A stretch of 64,000 nucleotides of DNA from an uncultured Oceanospirillaceae bacterium. GTDB lineage: Bacteria > Pseudomonadota > Gammaproteobacteria > Pseudomonadales > Balneatricaceae. The number at the start of each line of letters is the position of its first letter. Within the stretch, counting starts at the first letter, position 1. The stretch is from assembly GCA_937136055.1 (NCBI GenBank), contig CAKZOD010000003.1, forward strand, positions 1-64,000, in the 5' to 3' direction. The translations under genes and the position numbers were made by a program. The notes below the pieces were generated by a model. The model was not told where the DNA came from and did not search any database. It was given only the letters and a program-made list of their open reading frames with translations. Shown one piece after another: positions 1 through 6,800 of this stretch.

Positions 1-180
1 TTGAGTGTAAGTTCAATGATGGCTGAAAAAACAACACCCAGTTCAGCGTAAAAATTGAAAGCTGATCGCTTAAGCCCTATAGCGATTAAATTTACAAAGT
101 CGTGCAGGGCCGACTACTTATGGGATAATCAATCAAATCGGTTTGGGTGTCCTCGTAATTCCATGACGGCACCTTAAACT
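1..180. other. Left edge, no recognisable gene
   Basis: A plus-strand frame is open from the edge to a TAA at about 49-51, but it is too short to identify. The rest has stops in all frames I followed. The end of this stretch, ATGAC followed within a few bases by CACCTTAAACTAAAAA, recurs just left of repeat copy 2 near 626-649. The homology unit around copies 1 and 2 is therefore somewhat longer than the hairpin repeat itself. Confidence 0.4.
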
Positions 181-250
181 AAAAAGCCCCAGTTTTTAGG
201 CTGAGGCTTTATTTTAGAGTTCGTCATTTTCAATCGACTACGACCCCATT
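181..250 (-). repeat. att-like repeat copy 1 (recombinase gene 3' end plus terminator)
   Basis: This copy is still attached to the recombinase gene that ends at 238, so it shows what the repeat is. Read on the minus strand it is the last codons, the TAG stop, a short spacer and a hairpin (AGCCTCAG, loop, CTGGGGCT, one mismatch) followed by T residues. On the plus strand it contains TCAATCG-ACTACGACC-CCATTGA, an imperfect inverted pair around a 9-bp spacer, which fits a tyrosine-recombinase core site. Copies 3, 4 and 5 are close matches; copy 2 is more diverged. That it works as an att site is inference. Confidence 0.75.
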
Positions 251-636
251 GATTGTTCATTATCTCCTAAATTTCCTCCTCGTTCTGCTTTCGCTGGATG
301 CGTCATCGTATTGATATCTTTTAGCTGTCTGATCGATATTTGCGTGTAAATACTCGTTGTATCTAATATCGCATGCCCTAACAGTGCTTGTATAAAGCTT
401 ATATCTGTGCCACTTTCTAACATCAAGGTGGCACAGGTATGGTGGAACAAGTGACAGCTACCACACGTGCCGATGTCGGCTTTATCGATGTATTTACAGA
501 CTAAGCCGCTGAGCGCATTAGCACTGAACGGCTCACCTAAGTGGGTCACGAACAAGCTGCCATTGTCTTGACCGATGGTGAGTTCTGGTCTGGCTTGGTA
601 CTGGTATATCTTGATCCAGATCAGTGATGACAACAC
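238..636 (-). pseudogene. Tyrosine recombinase (phage integrase family), C-terminal remnant
   Basis: The 132 codons cover only the C-terminal half of a XerC/D-like tyrosine recombinase. Motifs seen are SCHLFHHTCATLMLESG, ALLGHAILDTTSIYT with the catalytic Tyr, then a short basic tail. In the family the first motif reads HxLRH; here the Arg is His (CAC, one transition from CGC), so an active-site residue is missing. The N-terminal DNA-binding domain and the first catalytic Arg are absent, because the reading frame meets the flank of repeat copy 2 near 636-645. The GTG at its 5' end is only the first possible start after the break. I judge it inactive. Its stop codon lies inside repeat copy 1. 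Confidence 0.8.
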
Positions 637-644
637 CTTAAACT

Positions 645-720
645 AAAAAATCCCATCTGTTGAGTCTGAGGCGTTATTTTTAGGGTTCGCAATTTCAAGC
701 GATTACGACCCTATTGATTT
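645..720 (-). repeat. att-like repeat copy 2 (diverged)
   Basis: Same direction and layout as copy 1 but with many substitutions. The hairpin is degraded and the core reads TCAAGCG-ATTACGACC-CTATTGA. The upstream flank CACCTTAAACTAAAAA is shared with copy 1. It sits at the broken 5' end of the recombinase remnant, so this junction probably truncated that gene. The small membrane-protein gene starts to the right of it. Confidence 0.65.
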
Positions 721-760
721 CAATTGCTCGTATGGAACTTAATCGCTAATTCTCTGGTGC

Positions 761-1228
761 TTAAAACCTTACTTCTATTTCATCACTACGGTTTATCTTT
801 CTGAATTTAAAGAATTCTTCTTTTGTTAAGGTAATCACTTTATTTTCACTGCTGATATTTCCATTACTGTCAATTACCAAATATGCTTTATATAAATCAT
901 CTTCTTCCTTATTTACAGAATAAACCAGGATATTATTAAATGCCGACAAGTATAATACACCTTCATATTTACTAAAAATTTTATTTTGAAGGTATTTCTT
1001 TTTCTTTTTGTTAGAAAAATAGCTGAAGGCACATATAAAGATACTACAAATTATCCAACCTAATACTCCAATAAGAATAGAGAAAGCTCCATCACCGCCG
1101 AAAAAACCTGTTTCTATATAGTAAGAAACTATATATATAAATACTAAAGACAAAAATGAAAGTGATATTACCCAAGATCCCGATATTGACTTAACTGTCT
1201 TACTATAATTTTTACTTAATTCACTCAT
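761..1228 (-). CDS. Hypothetical small membrane protein (cargo gene)
   Basis: A 155-residue protein I do not recognise. Residues about 18-38 and 48-70 form two hydrophobic segments, followed by a basic KKKKK stretch that suggests the C-terminal part is cytoplasmic. The remaining 80 residues look like a small soluble domain rich in Ser, Asn, Lys and Glu. The gene is much more AT-rich than the core genes of this window, which suggests acquisition by transfer. It lies between repeat copies 2 and 3, with its stop about 40 bp from the core of copy 2, as a cargo gene would. An AGG is near the start codon. Its function is unknown. Confidence 0.6.
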   Translation of the reverse strand: MSELSKNYSKTVKSISGSWVISLSFLSLVFIYIVSYYIETGFFGGDGAFSILIGVLGWIICSIFICAFSYFSNKKKKKYLQNKIFSKYEGVLYLSAFNNILVYSVNKEEDDLYKAYLVIDSNGNISSENKVITLTKEEFFKFRKINRSDEIEVRF

Positions 1229-1940
1229 AATTAAACCTATTAATTCCCTAAAACGATCTAACTTCTATTTTTTCAACAACCACAATATTTATCAAAAAAT
1301 GGGTTAATTTGTATTTTAAGAACTATTCAATTTCATTAATTTCAATATTTTCCTTTAACTTCGGATCCATAATGGCAATTAATATTTCTACAGTAAAACA
1401 AAAAGCTTCAGCTTCTGGCATTAACCTCTGCTCCATTAGCACCCGTAATTGCTTTTACTATTAAATATTCCAACGTTAAAAACTGTTAACCAAGCTTACA
1501 TTTTTTATCAGATCAACTAAGACCTCAAAACAAGAAACATGACTAAAAACTGAGTTTTCAATTCACAAAAGGGAAAAATAAAATTTTTACTATTTATTTT
1601 CAACAACTAAACTTTTATTTTTATATATTTAGCCTTAAAATTTCATTATAAACCTCATCCTATAAATTCACTTCACCCACAAAATTATAAGAGAAAAAAC
1701 CTATTCCTCACCTATTTAAAAAAATCACTAAGACCAAGAAAAATATTAATCACCCTCATATTTATCAGAATTATATCAACAACAAACATGAACGCAATAT
1801 TAATATCAATTTAATTTTTTTTAATATATACACTTGTTTAAAGATAAAAACTATCTTTTAGAAAAACTACATACAACTATACTCATAAAAAAATAAGAGT
1901 CTTAAATTTAATTTGCAAGAAACGCGACTAGCCATTAAAT
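1229..1940. other. AT-rich stretch, essentially non-coding
   Basis: About 700 bp of very AT-rich DNA between the membrane-protein gene and repeat copy 3. Apart from a 37-codon minus-strand frame at 1323-1436, I see no convincing coding region, RNA gene or long inverted repeat. The composition would suit silencing by H-NS-like proteins, which is inference only. Confidence 0.5.
1323..1436 (-). CDS. Possible small ORF, 37 codons
   Basis: The frame begins MEQRLMPEAEAF and ends in IEINEIE before TAG. Amino-acid use is protein-like, with an acidic tail and a hydrophobic centre, unlike random AT-rich translation. No clear ribosome site is visible and I know no family. It may be a decayed gene end. 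Low confidence. Confidence 0.2.
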   Translation of the reverse strand: MEQRLMPEAEAFCFTVEILIAIMDPKLKENIEINEIE

Positions 1941-2015
1941 AAAAAAGCCCCAGTTTTTAGGCTGAGGCTTTATTTTAGAGTTCGTCATTTTCAATCGACT
2001 ACGACCCCATTGATT
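1941..2015 (-). repeat. att-like repeat copy 3
   Basis: Nearly identical to copy 1 from the hairpin through CCATTGATT. The left flank is unrelated AT-rich DNA. Directly right of the shared block the sequence changes to the tail of an XRE-type regulator on the plus strand. Because copy 3 has no recombinase codons beyond the shared block, the identical stretch marks a recombination boundary and not a simple gene duplication. Confidence 0.75.
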
Positions 2016-2103
2016 CTCGGAAGAAAAGAAAGTCGTTAAGGCATTGCTTGAAGGGATGATTTTAAAACATGAGACTAAGCGAGTTGCGATGATTAGCAGC
2101 TAA
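2014..2103 (+). pseudogene. XRE-type regulator, C-terminal fragment
   Basis: The open frame runs from the repeat boundary to TAA and reads VVKALLEGMILKHETKR near its end. Such a helix ending in a KHxxK tail is typical of the C-terminus of phage-type and plasmid-type XRE regulators. The helix-turn-helix part is missing, and an in-frame TGA lies in the repeat just upstream. It resembles the tail at 2738-2869. Only a remnant; I infer it marks an earlier element. Confidence 0.45.
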
Positions 2104-2233
2104 CTAAATAACTCGTAGAGTTAGGGTTAAAGGGGTACCCCTTTGCACACGTAAGAGTGCTTTTTACCACGTAAAAAGTATACTTTCGACAGCGTGCCTA
2201 TCTTTTAAATAAGTCCAGATAAGGGATAGCAAA

Positions 2234-2317
2234 AGGTTGGCAATTAGTTAGCAAAAAGTTTGCGATTTCATGAAGTTGGCGGGTTTAATACCAATAAGTT
2301 TGCAATAAGTTTGCAAT
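2234..2317 (+). repeat. 11-bp direct-repeat cluster A
   Basis: Three degenerate units (AGGTTGGCAAT, TAGTTAGCAAA, AAGTTTGCGAT) abut at 2234-2266 and two exact AAGTTTGCAAT units abut at 2296-2317. The period is 11 bp, one helical turn. An AGATTTGTAT relative lies near 2349, just left of repeat copy 4. The pattern suggests binding sites for a recombinase arm domain, an excisionase or an initiator. Confidence 0.7.
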
Positions 2318-2375
2318 ATCTTGGTGACGGCTCGTTTAGGTTTCAAGAAGATTTGTATGACTTTACTCATCATAC

Positions 2376-2452
2376 AAAAAAGCCCCAGCTTTTAAGCTGA
2401 GGCTTTATTTTAAGGGTTCGTCATTTTCAATTTATTACGACCCCATTGATTT
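2376..2452 (-). repeat. att-like repeat copy 4
   Basis: Hairpin and core as in copy 1, with the inner arm changed to TCAATTT. To the right the flank starts TACTTTCGGCAGCGTGCC, which also occurs as TACTTTCGACAGCGTGCC near 2181, inside the segment to the left. The segments on both sides of this copy are therefore diverged duplicates. Confidence 0.75.
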
Positions 2453-2532
2453 ACTTTCGGCAGCGTGCCTTACCTGATAGAACAACGCTTTTTCGAGGTA
2501 ATTTTGTTACTATTTTAAGGGTATTTAGCGCT

Positions 2533-2628
2533 AAGTTTGCAGTAGGTTTGCAGTAGGTTTGCAGTAGGTTTGCAGTAGGTTTGCAGTATCGTGGCGCTAC
2601 CTCATTGAGATTGCAAAAGATTTGCATT
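2533..2628 (+). repeat. 11-bp direct-repeat cluster B (five tandem units)
   Basis: Five abutting 11-mers occupy 2533-2587: one AAGTTTGCAGT and four AGGTTTGCAGT. After a 19-bp gap come two relatives, GAGATTGCAAA and AGATTTGCATT, at 2607-2628. The arrangement, and the distance to the repeat copy on the right, parallel cluster A. There are no spacers, so it is not CRISPR. Confidence 0.8.
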
Positions 2629-2662
2629 ATAAATGCATGATTTTTTAACTTTATCCATAGAG

Positions 2663-2738
2663 TAAAAAGCCCCAGTTTTTAGGCTGAGGCTTTATTTTAA
2701 GGGGATATAATTTTCAATCGACTACGACCCCATTGATT
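2663..2738 (-). repeat. att-like repeat copy 5
   Basis: Hairpin and core as in copy 1, with a small change after the hairpin (GGGGATATAATTTTCAATCG). To its right an XRE-type tail runs in plus orientation up to 2869, then kptA. This is the last copy before the CDI locus. Confidence 0.75.
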
Positions 2739-2869
2739 ATAGTCTTGCTTTGCTGATGGAAGGAGTGAGTCGACTTAGCACTGACGAGAAACACGTTATT
2801 AGAGAGATGATAGAAGGCATGTTAGTTAAGCATCAAACTAAGTTAATGGTTAGTGAGTTGGGGCGTTAA
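2738..2869 (+). pseudogene. XRE-type regulator, C-terminal fragment
   Basis: The open frame starts at the repeat boundary and ends in TAA. It includes LSTDEKHVIREMIEGMLVKHQ, aligning with VVKALLEGMILKHE of the fragment at 2014-2103. It has no helix-turn-helix and no start codon with a ribosome site. It is the longer of the two tails and may be what is left of the original target gene. Confidence 0.5.
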
Positions 2870-2905
2870 TTTACAAATAAAGTTTTAGATGGATATTACT
2901 AAATA

Positions 2906-3460
2906 ATGAGCAAGAGACTGAATAAAACCAGTAAATTTTTAAGCTTTGTACTAAGACACAAACCTGAAGCGATAGGTTTAAATTTAGATGCTAATGGCTG
3001 GGCGAATATTGATAAGTTAATCACTAGTGCCAATAGTGCTGAGGAAGGTATGCAGCTTGATAGAGAGCTAATCATTAAGGTTGTAAACGACAATGATAAA
3101 AAACGATTTATCATTTCTGATGACGGTCAAAACATACGCGCTAATCAAGGCCATTCTATTAAAATTGACTTAGAACTTAAACCAACCAAACCACCTGAAA
3201 CTCTTTATCACGGCACAGCTTCTAGGTTCCTTGATTCTATTCTAAAGGAAGGTTTAAAGCCCGGAAAGCGACAGCATGTCCACCTTTCAACAAATATTGA
3301 AACAGCGACTCAAGTTGGTCAACGCTATGGTAAGCCTGTTATTTTAAAAGTTAATACCCTCGCAATGTGCAAGCAAGGGCATCAATTTTTTGTTTCCGAA
3401 AATGGAGTATGGCTAACAGAAACAGTCCCTAAAGATTATATTCAAGACTACCCGCAATAA
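2906..3460 (+). CDS. kptA: RNA 2'-phosphotransferase, Tpt1/KptA family
   Basis: A 184-residue protein of the usual KptA length. KptA enzymes use NAD+ to remove a 2'-phosphate from an RNA splice or ligation junction, giving ADP-ribose 1'',2''-cyclic phosphate. The N-terminal winged-helix lobe carries SKFLSFVLRHKPE (about 9-21). The linker IRANQGHS (about 77-84) holds the conserved Arg and His. The ADP-ribosyltransferase-like lobe has LYHGTA (about 98-103) and HVHLS (about 124-128), the NAD-binding motifs. The bacterial role is unsettled. No RNA ligase gene is nearby. Its last 13 bp overlap the immunity gene tail to tail. It sits between the att-like repeats and the variable end of the CDI locus, so it may be cargo. 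The ribosome site is weak. Confidence 0.9.
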   Translation: MSKRLNKTSKFLSFVLRHKPEAIGLNLDANGWANIDKLITSANSAEEGMQLDRELIIKVVNDNDKKRFIISDDGQNIRANQGHSIKIDLELKPTKPPETLYHGTASRFLDSILKEGLKPGKRQHVHLSTNIETATQVGQRYGKPVILKVNTLAMCKQGHQFFVSENGVWLTETVPKDYIQDYPQ

Positions 3461-3834
3461 TTTTCAGCGTCGTCCTTCGCTTCTATAAGCCAGTCATCAA
3501 AGCTTTTTAAATAATGACGCTGCTCCCAAATAGGCAAATTCCCTTGATAACAAAATACATGAAAATATATTTTAGGGTCACCTGATAAGTCATCGCCATC
3601 GAAGCACGCTAAATCACCATTAGCACTCTCTTCAAGCCTTGCAAACGGTACCAATAACTTGTCTGGATACTCATTCCTTAATATATTTATATAGAAATCT
3701 ACTGTTCGCTTCTCACAAATAAAATGCCAAGGAGCCAACTCATCCCCACTACACGATGCGACGTATTGTAAATAAGACGTTGGATACTCAAATTTAGGTG
3801 CTATTAACTTAATTTCGGGAAAATAAACATTCAT
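3448..3834 (-). CDS. cdiI: CDI immunity protein, SUKH (SMI1/KNR4)-like
   Basis: A 128-residue protein expected to bind and neutralise the toxin tip encoded just upstream. The ATG overlaps the cdiA stop by one base (TAATG), so translation is probably coupled. I see PTSYLQYV near the N-terminus, LAPWHFICE, LLVPFARLEESANGDLACFDGDD in the middle and a C-terminal SFDDWL helix. Together these resemble SUKH-superfamily immunity proteins, where a loyal acidic patch and a closing 'SFxxWL' helix are common. The protein is acidic, as many immunity proteins are. Position is strong evidence for immunity; the SUKH assignment is by eye. Confidence 0.75.
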   Translation of the reverse strand: MNVYFPEIKLIAPKFEYPTSYLQYVASCSGDELAPWHFICEKRTVDFYINILRNEYPDKLLVPFARLEESANGDLACFDGDDLSGDPKIYFHVFCYQGNLPIWEQRHYLKSFDDWLIEAKDDAENYCG

Positions 3835-6800
3835 TATTTCTTACCCTTAACCTTCGGTTCACCTGTAGCGCCACTTGGATTTTTCCCAGAAAAGCCACCA
3901 GTCTGTTTGTTGATTCTAGCTGTAATAGCTTCACCCCAAGTATTATAGTCTTGCCAACCACGTGCCTGTTTCATTTCTGGAGTAAGTTGTTCGTCAAAAC
4001 TTCTAACATTAGCTTTGACATCTACACCTGCTTCTCGCGCTGCAAGAATACGTGTGTTATCCATACTGGTAGGCAAACCATCAGGCATTTTGACAACATC
4101 AACAGGATCACCTTTCCAGCCATCTTTTCTCATACTTTCGACTAAATCATCATAAGTATATTTTTCACCTGTAATACGATCTTTCTTATTGTATGACACA
4201 GAATTCTGAGAGAAACGAACATTATTAGCGTTGAAGTATTCAACCTTAGTAATACCCTCTGTACCTTTACTCCCAGAAGTATAGTTATCATCAAACGCAG
4301 CATCAAGCTTTTCAAGGTCATCTGGATCTACTTTTTCACGGAGTTTATTGGCAATTTCTAAGCCAATGCGGCTCCCAGGTACAAATGAACCTATCGCTAA
4401 TTCTGCGCCCGTAATTACCCCTGTCTCAATTGCTGTATCTTCAGCTTGGTTACAAGCACTCTGGCTGCCTCTATTACACTCATTTACAAGATCAGCTAAT
4501 TCAATAGCATCCTTCAAAATAAGTGCCTTATCAATAACTTCGAGAGCGGCCATAAATAGAAAAACTGCAGCAGCGCAAGCTCCTGTTCCACAGATGTTGT
4601 TTTCAACTGCAATCTCTGCTGAATTTGCTGCTAAATTTACATCTTTGTCGCCTAATGTCGCAGCGAGACCTGCTGCTAACTTGGATATATTTACACCTTT
4701 TTCTTTCCAAGCTGCAATTTGAAGCCTCTTGCGTTTGAGCAGCGCGTTACGCTCAGCAGTTGATAAACTATTAATATCCTCTTCAGCTAACTCTCCTTTT
4801 AGCGCGTCTGCAAATTCTTCGGCATTGCTCTGTGAAAAATACACTTCACCGACTATCTCCCCAATAGCTCCACCAAGCGCAGCACTACCGCAATCACCAT
4901 TACTAAATTCACCAGCAACACAACCCAATGCAGCATGTGCAATTTTATGCGTTACGAACTCTAGAGGGGATTTTCCATCATTAATTGCTTCTTTGTATGC
5001 GCCACCGATTTCAACTGCTACACTTTCTGTTAAAGCATTTGCAGCAGAGTTTCTTAGAGCTTGTTTTAAATTATCTGAAAGTTTGCCTCCTTGAACAACA
5101 GTGGTTACGCCAGCTCGAATAGTATTGTTTACCAAGTTAGTTTTTATACTAATTATTGCGTTCTGCTTAAAAGAGTTATCAACAGATACATTGCCTAGCT
5201 TCAATTTTGACAGTGCTTCATTAGCTAAACCAGCTGTGACCATACTAGTGATCAAGCTTTTAATATTATCGCTGCTACCTAACTCCTTAAATACAGCACC
5301 TATATCGCCATTATTATTGATTAAACTGACGCTTGCAGTTGTAGCTAGTGATAGAGCTCCCGCTTCTACTGCAACGCCTATTGCACCCGATCCAACTGCT
5401 GAACCAATCGTGCCGCTACCCGCAGCAACTCCGCCAGTGCCACCAATAAGCTCTGCTCCCATCGGCCCCATGGCTACTCCAACAGCAATTGCAATAATAA
5501 GAGAGGCTAGGGGGCTTACGCCGGACTGCTCGTAATGCCAATCTTTAAACTCGGTTTCAATGGCTTGCCAGTTAACATCATCTCGCTGCTTCAGGGTTTT
5601 AAGCCATTCCATGCCTGGCTCAGCAACCAGTTTATCCATTGATTGCTCTAGGCTTCCTTCAGGTGCCACACCTACTGATACATTAATACCAGCTGCTGCT
5701 TTTAGAGCTAAGGTCTGGGTATCAATTGTAGTTTGTGCTTGTTGGGTTTTTTCAAATCCTTTGTCGATGCTGACAAACTTAAGCCCAGAGGAGTCGAAGA
5801 TAGATTCTCGTAATGAAGAAAACTCTGTGATGGAATCTAAGTAGATCTTAGCGTTAGGGTTAACGAGGTTTCCTTGTGTATCAACACCTGCCGTTATGCT
5901 GACGGAAGCTGCTTTTATCTCACTCGCTTGAAGGCGTGTGCTGCCACCAGATCTTAGAGCAACGTTGCCCATAGCCTCTGAAATGCTACCGTTTGCTGAG
6001 TGATTAACCTTATCTAAGCTATGATCTTTTTTGACCAAACCCCAGGCAGAAGACTTTTTCTTAGAGTGTTGAATACGTGTTTTATCGAGCTGGGCTAATT
6101 GTTGTAACTCTCCTCCCGTTGCAATATTGATATTGCCTTTAGCCGAAATAACATCGGAAGCGACGATTTGGGTATTTGCACCAGAAACGATCTCAACGCC
6201 ATTATCACCGCTTAATGTAGCTGCTTGGTGAGTTAAATACTCTTCGCTATGTTTGATCGATTTTTTACGATGGCCCATGAAGCCGCTTCTCTTTTTATAA
6301 GAGTAGCCTGATGTTCTGAATTCTTCAGCGGAGCTAAGTACAACATTTTTATCTGCTCGCAGCGACGTTTTATCTTTCGAATCTATCAAGGAGCCTTCAA
6401 TGCCAATATTCTGTTGTGCGAATAACGATGTATTCCCGCCAGCAATTATTTCACTGCCGGATTGGGTCATATTATTATTGTATGTATTTCGATAATTTCT
6501 TTTTGAATTAGACGTTTCTTGCTCGGAGGTCACTAATATATTGTTAGCTGCGGCGATGTTGATATCTTGCTCAGCATTAATATTTGAGCTTTGTACGTTT
6601 ACATCTCGAAGGGCTGTTATTTCAATATCTGTTTTAGATTGGAGGCTTGTTCCTTGCTGAGTCGTTGCGCTTGTTTGGCCTGCACCATTATATGAACGAG
6701 AGGTGTTTTGAACTGCCAACAAATTCACATTTTCACCAGCGCTCAACGTCAGCTTTTTAACACTGTCAATATTCGCAGCTGTAGCTGTTATACTTTTTCC

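Noticed and set aside
2533..2587. CRISPR-like look of the tandem repeats
   Set aside because: Units are 11 bp and abut with no spacers; there are no cas genes.
181..2738. Chromosomal integron with attC sites
   Set aside because: The repeat has no paired R and L boxes of the attC type (GTTRRRY/RYYYAAC), and the recombinase fragment shows no feature that ties it to IntI.
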